In this document: one piece after another, positions 12,901 to 23,900 of the stretch
Layout: the number at the start of each line of letters is the position of its first letter
How positions within the stretch are numbered: the stretch's first letter is position 1
Origin: Oscheius tipulae
Lineage: Eukaryota; Nematoda; Chromadorea; Rhabditida; Rhabditidae
Length of the DNA: 64,000 nt
Reading direction: 5' to 3'
Assembly: GCA_037178975.1 (NCBI GenBank)
Contig: JASJZH010000004.1
Location: 5,146,001 to 5,210,000 of the forward strand
Notes under the pieces: model-generated
What the model saw: the letters and a program-made list of their open reading frames with translations, nothing else
The model's database searches: none
Told to the model about the DNA's origin: nothing
Translations under genes and position numbers: made by a program

Positions 12901-15900
12901 TTCTGATAGTTGACCACGCATCGAATGAGCTCTCTCATATCTGTCAGTTTCTGAATCGTGTCCAGACCAGCGTTCTGATGCAAGAGGAGATTGTGCAGCT
13001 GTGCTTCGACTTTCCCAATTGTCATTTTCCCACTGAACCGCAAAGGAAGAGTGTTTGCGAACATTCCAACAGTCCCGTAATCATACAATGTTCTATTGGC
13101 TACTGTCGTTCCGATGACAATATCGTCCTCATCAAACACTCTCCTCATTGTTCCTACGACTGCTAGCAGAAGAACAGGGAAGCGTTCGGTTGTTCCGAGC
13201 TTACTACAAACTCTCTCAATTAGCCCAGCTGGTACTAGGACTTTCACTCTTCCCACTTGTCCGGTGAACGAGAAAGATGGAGCACTTCTTGGTGGAAATG
13301 CCTTTGTTTCAAAGCTATCCAACAGTTGTGACCAATAGGAACTGTCAGTTTCTTCTCCTCTCGGAAGAAGCGGGTTCACAATTTCAAGTTCATTTTCGGA
13401 GAAAACCTTCTCCAATTGCTCCGCCAGAATAGCCAAACTTCTTCCATCGAGCAACAAGTGGTTGAGGGACATTCTGAGTTGACTATTAATAACTGAATAG
13501 ATCAGCAGAGGAGATTGATCAGCTGTAATTCTCCAAAAAGGAACACCGTCGTTTTCGATAATGACTGCTCGTAGATATGGATTGTGCTTGATTATTTCAT
13601 CCATCGCAGCCGAGATGCGATCCTCTGCTATCTCAGGATTGAAGTCGATCTTCAGCTTGTACATATAGGCGTCGCTGTCGGATTGAAGTTTCTGCACGAA
13701 CCATAGACGTCGCTGGACATGGGATAACGGATACAGAACCTCTTGAGGTTTCGCAATTTTTGTTTCTTCCACAGTAGTGTCGTCTTCCTCTTCTTGTGAT
13801 AGATTTCTGGCGATTTCTTCTGCTGTCCTGGCTTTGAAAAAGTCCTTGACTTCAATATGCAGACCGCGCTCTTTCATCACTTGCATAACCAGCATTGCCT
13901 TGACCGAATTGCCTCCTTTTTTGAAGAAACACTCATTGGCTCCGATAGGTTCTCCGAGGATTCGGATCATGGCGTCACATATTATAATCTCTTGTTGAGT
14001 AGATGGAGGCTGGATCTTGAACGTTGGTTCAATGGCTGAGGGGATGAAGAGCTTCGTCTTGTCGATCTTCCCATTGGCGTTCAGAGGAAAGTTTTCCACA
14101 AGAATAATCTCTTCTGGTACCATATATTCGGGAAGATGTTGGAGAGCAAACTGTTTCAATTCACCCGGTTTTATCTAGAATGGCCATGTGAATTAGGAGA
14201 AAAGCTCACTGTTGTCTTCACAAATGCGAGTATCCTTTCGGCGGATACCATAGTCACAGCCCCTTCTACGCCGGACAGTTTGCAAAGGACAGCCTCGATT
14301 TCCGACAGTTCGATTCTTCGACCAAGAATTTTGACCTACGTTTACTTAAATAACTACTCTCTTTCCCATGCTTACCTGCAAATCCATTCGCCCAATGAAC
14401 TTTAGACATTTCTCATAGGAAACAACCTGATCTCGTGTGGCAAACTGACCATTAACGAATCTTTCTTTGTTCCTCTCTACCATTCCGTGATATCCTCTAG
14501 CCGTGAATCCATCTACAAACAGTTCTCCTAGAGTCCCATTATAGTCCACAACGTTCCCAAAAGAGTCTTTTACAACCAGTGTTAGGTTCTCATATGGCTG
14601 TCCAAGAAACGATGAGTTTTGAGCTTTTTTGAGACGCAAGACAGAAGAATAGACACACTGTTCCGTCAATCCAAACTCCTGAAAAATGTTTTGTTTAGAA
14701 ATAATCCGAGAGTGCCTGAAACAGTGAGACTCCAGTGTTTAAAAGTCGGTCAAGAGCAGCGGGATGAATTCTTTCTCCCCCAAACTGAAGTGTCTCCAAC
14801 GTAGATATCTTTCGGATAGTGTCGTTAGGAAGCGAAGACAAGATGGCTGGCATAATATAGGCGTTGGAACAAGAACTCTGTAAGTATTCTGCTTGGTGAA
14901 GGAACAAAACAAACCAGTTCATTCCAATCGGGGAGACTTTCTTTGGCAAAAACCAAGCATGATCCATTAGCCAGCGATTTGCAGAGATCGGCAAAGAAAA
15001 TATCAAAAGCGTAGTTGACTATCTAAAACTCCTCGCTCTAGATTTAATATAACAAGCCCATACCTGGTACATTCTACTGTTCGAAGACAAGAAGAATTGT
15101 CGAGTGTAGTTCATAGCCAGATTAGAAAGGCCTCGAATGGAAGAACAGACAGCTTTCGATACGCCTGTTGACCCGCTGGTACAGGTGATATAGCCCAGTG
15201 ATGCTTTAGACATTCTGTTCCAGAGCTTCCGAGAAACTGTCGAATAGCCGACTGTTGGATTCAGGACAAGGACCTTTGTATCCTCCAGATGTTTTGTCAG
15301 CTTAGAATCATCGGTCACTACCAGTGAATTGTGCAGTCTCGTGACGAGATCGAGGATCCGTTGGTTGGGCCAATCTCGACTGATTGGTACGATACTCATT
15401 CCAAGATTCCAACAGGCAAGAACAGCGTTTCCAAGGAACATACTACGTGGTAAGAAGAGAACAATCTGTCGGTCAGCTGCTGGAATATCGCCGTAGTGCT
15501 GAATGTACTTTTGTTCCCAAAGTCTGGACAAAACAGTCGATGTGTATTGAATGTCTGACTGAGGACGAACTTCGGAGCCAAAGGTCCAGTTCATGGAGGA
15601 GTAGTCTCTGGTTTGAAACATATTTGAAACGGCAGTGCTCGGATAATCGACTCTTCCCTTTTCACGAGACAGGTGATTGTTTGTAAAGTCGATGTTTTGG
15701 ATTACTGTATGTGGTGAAGATTGAGAAAGTCGACGAATAGTTCGAAGAAGGTCGTTCATCATTGAGTGCATAGTCTCGTCCAGAAACAGTTCGGAGCAGT
15801 ACTCGATCACTATCTCGTAACGACTTGCAGCCTTCCGGAAATACCAAGTCTGATCGTACTTACAAACAGCCGGAGTAGTTTGAATCATTTCGAAGCCAGG

Positions 15901-17858
15901 AATTTCAAAGGATCCAACTTTGTCCATCACCAGAAGAATCTGAAGCAGAGCGTAATCCTATCAAAACAAATGTTACCTGAACTGGTCCAGTGGACAAACT
16001 GTCAACGTTTCGCTGCACTTCATTCAGTTGTTCTGCCACTCGTCCGAAATGCTCCTTTATAGTGTGATTTCCATTGACATTCAGAGTTACAGGAAGAACG
16101 CTGACTAGACAGTCAACAGTAGACATCTGCTTTTCCTTCCTGACAGAAACAGCCGTTCCAATTGACATCATTTCTGTCGCGCAGCGTCTTCTCATCATGA
16201 GACTGAAGGAAGAGCAAAAGATCTCGTAATCGGTGCAGCGAAAATTCGTTCGAAGCTGTCTCATGAGCTTGGTCAAGTCGAAGGTCTTCCTTAGTGTTTT
16301 TGCCTTCTTCGAGTGCTCAGATGACGGCGGGAAGTCCGAAGGAAACTTGTCTGTTGGCTGTGAGGGACTGAATTCTCCCTCTTCATCAGAATCATTTTGT
16401 TCAAAAGAAGCTTGATCAATCTGTAGTTCAGTTCCAGTCAGAATTTTTTTGAATTGAGACAAAAGTAATTGAAGAGAGAATCCGTCCACTGTTACATGGT
16501 GAAAAACGAGGCTAAGAGCATCCTCCGCAAGATTCCAACTGATCGGCAAACTCTTCTTCAGGTCCAGCCCCTTTTCCAAAAACTCTAGAGTCGTTTCAGA
16601 GGAAGGTAGTAGATAGCTTTCTGTACCCGAGAGAAACAGTTTCACGTCGTAGGAGTAGAACGCTCGTAGATTGGGATTGATAGCAATGAGTGTCGAGACG
16701 GCCTCTTGAAGTCTGTCCCTCTTCAACTCTTCTCGGTTCTGTATATTGAACGAGACCGTCTCGCTGAACTGAGCTTTCCGATCAGGTTCCAGACTGTCGA
16801 CGAGAAGAATCCGCTTCTGCCATTTGCTCGGTTGTGAGGTTGGGATACCAGCAAATTCATCCACTTCTCGTTCTTGCGTTGTTGGTATAAGGTCCCTCAC
16901 GAAGTTAGTCAATGTTTCCATGGTCGTATCTCTGTCTAATGTGGCTACGGGCAACTGCACCCCCAGTTTGTGAGAGAGTCGTTGTTCCAATTCGACCAAC
17001 TCCAGAGAGTCCAGTCCGTAAGAGACAAAACTTTCGGTTGGAAAGAGGGTGCTCGTGTCAAAGTTCATCTCTTGAAGAGTAGATATAATAATCGAAGCAA
17101 CAGCGGGATCCAACTGGACATCTGGACTGTCATCAAACTCGGAGGAAGAGGAACGAGTGGAGGAACTGACGGAATACTCTGAGATTGAGATTGTTTCAAA
17201 GACTAAGGGAATACATTCCTCGAACAAGATTCGATACTCGTTCAGTCCTCCTCGAGGAAATTCCTTGCATCCTTCCACATTCGGCTCCGAACAGATTATA
17301 GATTCTCACATCCAAAAGACCCTCTCTTTGTGTAAGAAGAACATCGAAGCTCCCAGCCAGACCCATTGGAAACAGAACAGTTTCTGTCTCTTGAACTGGG
17401 GTTGGATCAACCGCTACTACCAGTTCCTTCAAAACTTCAGAAAGAGTTTCTATAGAAGTCAGCTGAAAGATCTATCCAATGAGTCCACCCAAAAATTACC
17501 TTGTTCTCGTCGATCTTGAAAGAGTACCATGTCTCATCAAGAGATGCCTTCGCAACAATTTCAGACGTGTCAATTCCAAGAAGAGTTGCTATCTTTTTCG
17601 AAGAAAACACAAAAGGTTCCCCATCGAAGTGTTCCAAGAGAGGAGACGTCACCCAGTAGTCTATACAAAGAGGAACAGCAGAGAAGTTTTCGTAGAGTAC
17701 GTGATTGTGACTTAAAGAAAGGTTGTTTGCATGTTCTTCAAGACCCGCCTCTTATTCGACGCAAAATGAACATCTTCGAGAGCAATAAACAGTGAAAAGT
17801 CTCCGTGAATTTCTTTCGACTGAATAAGAAGATTTGGCAGGGCATCAAATAGAGACAT
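5780..17858 (-). CDS. Large nonribosomal peptide synthetase with PKS-type N-terminus and thioesterase
   Basis: One gene of about a dozen introns and roughly 3,850 codons, ATG at 17856-17858, stop TAA at 5780-5782. Domains in translation order, by motif: a region resembling the tail of a polyketide KR domain (about 17858-17190); ACP with GLDSL, Ser at about 17006-17008; C1 with HHVTVDG (16501-16481); A1 with TSGSTG (about 15180); T1 with GGNS (13907); C2 with NHLLLDG (13463-13443); A2 with TSGSTG (about 12205) and YGPTE; T2 with GGHS (11017); C3 with SHVAVDG (10540-10520); C4 with HHLVTDA (9391-9371); T3 with GGNS (8554); A3 with TSGTTG (about 7909) and YGPTE (about 7507); T4 with GGTT, Ser absent (6892-6890); T5 with GGTS (6703); TE with GVSIG. 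Most introns are 35-46 nt. Nematode NRPS-1 of the nemamide pathway is the nearest family I know; orthology is inferred, not shown. The junction between the first exon and the continuous frame near 17720 is unresolved. Confidence 0.9.
8560..10880 (-). other. NRPS tandem condensation-type domains C3 and C4
   Basis: Two full-length condensation-fold segments follow each other with no adenylation or carrier domain between them. The first has SHVAVDG: the leading His of the HHxxxDG motif is Ser, but the catalytic second His and the Asp remain. The second has HHLVTDA: both His are present and the final Gly is Ala. A carrier-condensation-condensation order would be usual if the first were an epimerase, but the epimerase continuation of the motif (SW) is not seen in SHVAVDGHSM. 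Its role could be epimerase-like, structural or a silent duplicate. Confidence 0.7.
16880..17858 (-). other. NRPS N-terminus: KR-tail-like region followed by ACP
   Basis: The first codons (MSLFDALPNLL, then DFSLFIALED) and the later FSAVPLCIDYW resemble the end of a polyketide ketoreductase fold, which typically reads like F-x-L-F-S-S followed by P-x-L-S-I-N-W. No NADPH-binding glycine motif or catalytic Tyr is present, so it cannot be a working reductase. A typical polyketide-style carrier follows (GLDSLELVELEQRLSHKLG). Introns here include 37 nt after FKIDENK and 46 nt before EFPRGGLNEYR. The step between the two open frames near 17720-17750 needs either an unusual splice or a frameshift. 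Confidence 0.5.
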
Positions 17859-18182
17859 TGCTGGGAATGATCTGCTGTCCACGAGCAGAAGGACAACCGT
17901 AATTAGCTCCTATCTTCTGCGATTGCCTCTATGCATGCCCAGTCTTTGCTCGTTGCAATGCCAATATTTATTATTTCGATCATAATTAAGCGGTCTATTT
18001 GGTAAATCGGGTATAGTTGCAGGGCTAGCGTGAAGGGGACGTATCACAATACTAATTAAAAGTTTCGTATCACAAGAAGGTCACGATGAAAGAGCAAAAG
18101 GCACGAAATGTATAATTATACCCAGGAATAAGATACAAGAAATTGAAATAAGTAAAAGCTAGACTAATAAGTACAGAACCTT
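17859..18182. promoter_or_regulatory. Spacer between SPT2 and NRPS, same strand
   Basis: 324 nt separate the SPT2 stop from the NRPS ATG, both on the minus strand. This is wider than the classic 100-nt spacing of nematode operons, so it may be either an independent NRPS promoter or a loose operon junction. No coding frame is seen. Confidence 0.4.
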
Positions 18183-20435
18183 TCACAATCGGATGCTTTT
18201 TCCCTTCTTCGCTTCCAATACATCCTCCATAAATCCGAGACGAGCACTTCGAGCCTCCTCTCGCGAGATATTGCGATAGTTCGTTTCCATGTCGCGTTCG
18301 CTGATCATCTTCTCGCGGATTTTCCACTTCTTCTCGTCGTACTTCGGATTCACCATCCTAAATATTCGTATATTCTATCACAAATAACAATTACTTGAGC
18401 GTCTCCTCGAAATCCATTCTGTTGAAATCGTCCATGTCCATTCCACTGTCATCGATGAAATCGTCTCCACTGTCATATTCATCATCGTCTTCGTCCTCTT
18501 CCTCGTCCTGATACATTTCGCGGAACTTTTGACGCTCACGCTCCCGTTCTCTTTCCACACTGAAAATGACATTTTGAACTGAACTGGTTAGGTTTCAAAG
18601 CTAGTCTTTTAGAAAATGACTTACAGCGACATTCCTTCCCAACGAATCTTTTCGTAGCGTTGCTTCTCCATGGCCCTTTTCCGTCGTTCAATTTCCCGTA
18701 CTTTTTCTTTGTCCCTTGAAACATTCGGCTTACTCGACGATTTGCTGGAAACAAATATGAGAAGAACCCGACATAAAACCGAACCTGGAGGGCTGAGAAT
18801 ATCGTTGAGCGCTACTCGAACTGCTGTAGTTGTTGGAAGAGGAGGAAACTCGGTTGTCGGGTGCACGAACTTTACTGCTTTCCGGCTTGCGAGAGGAGCC
18901 GAAAAGACTCTCCATATCGGGTCCCTTTTTGTGACTGCTAGAGGACGATGGAGTTATTCCGGCCGCTTTCATCATTTCCTGTTGTTGCTTGATACGAACG
19001 TCTCCGGGAAGGTAACGTCTGCCAAGAACAGCGGATGGAATTGCCGGTGGAGGGGTAGGAGCTTTGACAAAACGACCTTTCGCGCTAAAATGTCTTTTTG
19101 ATATAGGTCGAAGAACACACTAACTCTTTGCTTCCTTTATTGTCTTTGTCCGATTGCTTTGCGGTATTCGAGCTCGAATCCGTCTTGGATACTGGCTTAG
19201 CTTCGGGTCGTTTAGTTGAGGAAGAGTTTGAGGGAGTAGGCTTCGGCTTACTGGACATAGAAGAATTGCTAGTCCTTTGGGGATCTCTTTGATCCTTTGT
19301 CCTGAAAATGAACAAGTAATAACAATAAAACGAGTCACTTACGATGAAGATGGCAAGGCGGAAGGCTTTTTAAACGAGTTGCTAGAGGATGGATAATTCG
19401 GTCTAACATCCTTCGAACTACTTGGTCTATCCATGTTCTGCTTCGATATTTTTGGCGGTGGCGGAGCTAATGTCGAAAGATCGACATTTTTTCCTGCTGT
19501 TTTGTCAGCCGCAACTTTCATCAAAGCACTGAAGTTGTATTTAGGAAAAAAAACTGAATCAAGCCTACTTGAAGTCAACAGGAGGAGCAGCCGGTCGTTT
19601 TCTCTCGGCAGAAACAGGCGGAGGTTTTGTTGCCTCCTTCTTTGTGTCTTTGGGTGGAGAAAAGTGATCCCTTGTGTTTCCATGTCGGCTAGAAAGTCCA
19701 TACAAGCTGTTCGACTTGCTTGTGGCGACTCTATGAGGCTCTTTTTTGTCGCCAGGCTTTATCTACAAAAAGGAATGTGGGCAAGAAACAAAGAAAAAGG
19801 ACCTCTGCCAACTTCTTGTTCCGTTCCTGTATCGCTTTATATACGCCGCCTTTGTATTGCGTAGATAAGTTATCCAGTTCTTCCTCTTCTCTCCATTGCT
19901 GCTTCTGTAGTCGCTCCACATGCGTATGGTCATTCCCATAGCGAATTTGTAAATGGATTGGATCCATTCCGAATTGTTTTCCTATCTTCTTATTAGCCTA
20001 AACAACAAATTTATGAAAAGACTGTCTAAAAACAAACTTTTCCTCCATGTGATTGTATTCGCAGCTGGATTAGATTGTCCTTTTCAATCTTTTTCTGTTT
20101 CTCGGCGATTTTTTTCGACTCTTCTTGCTTTGCCAGGAAGTTTTTGACTCCATTTATGTCCACACTAGATTCTGTTTTTTTTTTTGGGATTACAAACTGA
20201 AATGTAAAATTTTTATAAAAAAGGAAAGGATTACCTTCTTCTCCGGAGTAGATTCTCGCTTCGGTATTAGCGCTCGTTTTTTCAAAGCGAGGTCTTGTTT
20301 GGCACGTTTATCGGCTTCAATTTTCTTCAACTCCTGCCGCTTTCTCTCCGCTATCTCCGAGTCGACAGTTTCCAAAGTTTTATTTACACTTGTCGCATTT
20401 TTAGCCGCTTTGTTCAGGAGCGAGTGGAAGTCCAT
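18183..20435 (-). CDS. spt-2: SPT2 chromatin protein (histone H3-H4 chaperone)
   Basis: The protein starts MDFHSLLNKAAKN at 20435. It continues with a charged helical region (ERKRQELKKIEADKRAKQ), a long Ser/Pro/Lys-rich disordered middle (for example SSSSSHKKGPDMESLFGSSR), a strongly acidic stretch (DEEEDEDDEYDSGDDF) and the conserved SPT2 tail (YDEKKWKIREKM, then ARSARLGFMEDVLEA). The stop TGA is at 18183-18185. The acidic stretch plus Arg/Leu-rich C-terminus is the H3-H4-binding part of this family, which works in the nucleus during transcription. About nine exons are joined by introns mostly near 40 nt; the middle exons are only approximately bounded. From memory the C. elegans spt-2 gene is T05A12.3 and neighbours the SHPRH homologue, as here. 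Confidence 0.87.
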
Positions 20436-20934
20436 ACACTGAAAAGGAATTTTGCGCAACGGTGGGGGTATGGGGGAAGTGAAAACGAGTAATATCCAAC
20501 CGTAAAAAGATGATGAAATAATGGAAAGTCGAGAAATGACAAATTCTGGTGACGTTTGACTTAAAACGAATTCCAGTGTTCACAGAATTCCTTTTTGGAA
20601 CAAAAGTCCGTTTTACATTTTAAAAATAAAATTGTGATGTAAACGAAGTGTTCAACTTTGGAACGAGAAGAGAAAATTCGATCAATAGAACGAGAGAAGG
20701 CTGAAATGGGGCTGAAACGAGGCCTGTGGTGAATGTCTGCTGAAGGGTACGGTAATGGCGTCTGCCCAAAAATATGTTTATAAACTGCGTACCTTAGCGT
20801 GCGATAGAAAACAAAAGAGTGACGTCCATTTGAACGCTGTTCTTCTGTATCAAAAGAGCGTCGCTCTAGCTGTCAGCTTATTTATCGTATTGAATAGCCT
20901 CTGTTTGCAGTCAAATGATAGTTGGTAATTAGTA
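20436..20934. promoter_or_regulatory. Divergent promoter region between SPT2 and SHPRH
   Basis: 499 nt separate the two divergent ATGs. No coding frame with family resemblance is present. Candidate trans-splice acceptors (a TTTTCAG just 5' of the SPT2 ATG on the minus strand, a TTTGCAG at about 20904-20910 on the plus strand) suggest that parts of this region are outrons. Confidence 0.55.
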
Positions 20935-23900
20935 ATGGATGGTAATCCAGGGCCACCTGAGGATGCGATGGAGGATAACACCATAGATGGTGCCGTTTCA
21001 AACAATGCAGATCCATATGAGTCAAACTTTACAACGTATGGGATAGATGAGGAGGTAAAAGATTGTTGTGACTGATACATGTGGAATACTTTCAGGTTTG
21101 GGGCATTCGAAGCGACTATTGGAGCATGCCTCGACGAGATCTCATAGGACACACTACCATTTTGGTCGGAACTATTCCAAATTGTGGTCGAATTGTTCCG
21201 GACAATCCAGAGACTAACATTCATAATATGGAGTCACTCTTCTTCCACTATGATCTCAGCTTTTGTGGAGCTCACGAAACAAATATTCGGGTGAGTAGCA
21301 AATTAATATCGAAAGCAAATTATATGTTTAGTACTTCACAAAGATCAAGAAGAACAAGAAACCGGCCGGCTGGAGACTGCCACTAAGGAACGGTGGAATC
21401 GTGGAAAACAGTCAGACGTTCAAGAAACTTCACGGTCTCATACAGCAAGATTGTCACCATATTGTAATACATATAAAACTTCAGATTCCAAAAACGGACC
21501 CTGAGAACCTGCTATGAAATAGACAAGGGTTCGAACGTGCTGAAAGTGTATTTGACTGTGAGTTCCAACAGAATCTCCGACAATTTGGCCGTTGCTGCGG
21601 CGGAGATCACGTCAGCTGTAAGTTCAGACTCATTCTTTACCTTTTTCCTATTCAGCTGAGTCAACAGGGTCAAAGATGTCCCGCTTACACATGGAATCAA
21701 GCTCTGTTGTTAGCCTACCCGAACTTGGACAGAATGGAGCTAAATCAACCGAGAGTTCGGTGGAACTACAACGGAGAGTACATTCCTGATCCGGAGTCTG
21801 GCGAGGAGACTGACGATGAGAGTCAGCTCGAGAGAAAGGCTGAAGATGCAGTGGCTTCAATTCGATTCAAGATGTGTATGCCGTACGATGAGACGAGAAG
21901 ACGACGAGAACCGAAAGTCGACTTTGAGAACTTTTACGATAAAGTGGCTCAGAGACGTGTCAAACCTCCAGATTACGAACTTTGGTAAGATTCCATCTGT
22001 TCTATCATCTGTCTCCTTAGTTTGGAAAAGCTGACCTGTGTTCTTCGCCCGTACCAAATTGAAGCAGTCCAGTTCATGATCAATAGGGAAGTTCAGACGG
22101 AAATTTCCATCAAGGACACTCCGTGCAGGTGAATGACCAATGAGATTCTGTTAATATTCTTCACTCAGATCTCACAAACTTGCCGAGAATCTCCATTACT
22201 TCCCTGAATTGGGTGTCTTCTGCAGGAACAATGATATACCCAAACTGACTGTCACAGGTTTAGATTCACTCTCTTTATTATCATGTAACTGTTTTAGGCG
22301 GAATTCTAGCCGATGAAATGGGGCTGGGGAAGACTGTCGAACTGCTGGCGCTAATTTTCTCCTGTCGGCCGGACAATATGGACAATTTACAGTTGCGATC
22401 GACTCGTAGTCGTCCCCTAACTCCAGTCGATCCTGTGCGAGAAGTAGTCGACTACCTTGTGTCGACAGTCGTTGCTCAAGAGGACGGAATCTTCGGACTG
22501 CACACGATTCTGAAAAGCAAGTTGATTCGTCCGGATGTGCGGAACAAGAACGTCTACTTCAACACGAACTCGCGTCATTACCAGAAGTATAAGAACATTG
22601 AGCATTTGCCGAAAATCAACTGTTCCGAGTGCGGAGTCTCGTGTCTCAAAAACAAAATGCATTGGAAAGACGAATTCACAAAAGAGGGAATTCAATTCGT
22701 CTGTCCTGACTGTATTTTTGCCGGACCCAATCTCCCGTCTGCAGCTACTCTCATCATCGTTCCACAAGTTCTCATTCATCAGTGGTTCGAAGAAATTCGA
22801 AAACACGTCAGAGAGGATGTCCAGATCGATGTGAGTCTCAAGCTTTTTGTTTTTATTGCTCTAATTTTCAGGTGTATCTTGGCGTGGAAAAAGACGGTTT
22901 TAAACACCCGGTCTATCTCAGTCGTTGCGATATTGTTATTACTTCCTACGAGGTTCTCCGTCACGAATTGGAATACTGTCAGCCGGGAAGTAAGTTTTCG
23001 AGAGAACTAGAAATCTAATCGAACTGTAGCTTTGCACAATCTGAGAAAGAGAACGTATGAGCAGCAGAGGCAAGTGACAACTCCTTTGATTTCAATAAAT
23101 TGGTGGAGGGTTCGTTACCTAACAACTAACATCTGAAAGAAAAGGTTTAGATCTGTCTGGATGAATCCCAAATGATTGAAGGATGTGGTCGTCTGGCTTC
23201 TCAATTTGTCGCCAAACTGAATGGAAGGGCTCGCTGGTGCGTCACAGGAACTCCTTTGATCAAAGGTCCAGATGGTATGGAGTCTATTTGATCTTTTCTG
23301 AGGATATAACTCACAGATATCTACGGATTGGTCTGCTTCCTCGAGCTGTATCCCTTCACCATTCGAAACGTCTGGCTCTCTCAATTGTGGTATCCTTACT
23401 GCGAGAAGAAACGGAACAGAATCGCCGACTTTGTGGGAACTTTCTTCTGGAGAAATACCGTCAAAGGAGTACAGGAACAGGTAATAGTGCTTTTTCCAGA
23501 AAATGCAAATGGTTCAGCTGAATCTCCCGCCGATAACTCAAAACATTGTTGAGTTGCATTTCTCTCCACTGGAAGAGCGGCTCTACCAGGAGCAGCTGGG
23601 AAACTGTCTCAAGAGCATCAGTAACTCCAATCAAACCACCTTAGTAAAAACCTTTTCCAGCTGAGTACATTGAACGGAATCCTCACAAAGTAGAGAGAAA
23701 AATTGCGAGTTTGAGCGACGGAGATCAGAGGGACATTATGGGAATCTTCAACCGACTCCGTCTCTACGTCCTGACAGGAGGAAGTCATATCAAGAAAAAG
23801 AACAACAAAATGACGGGAACTGTGGTCTACTCGGCCGATCTCCTCTTCAAACGACTCTTCATGACTCATCGAATGAAACTAGAGGAACGTATCAGAGAAT

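Noticed and set aside
5780-17858. Recent bacterial transfer or bacterial contamination as source of the NRPS
   Set aside because: The gene carries many introns of the same size and splice signals as its neighbours and sits between typical worm genes, so it is resident in the nuclear genome; an ancient transfer cannot be excluded.
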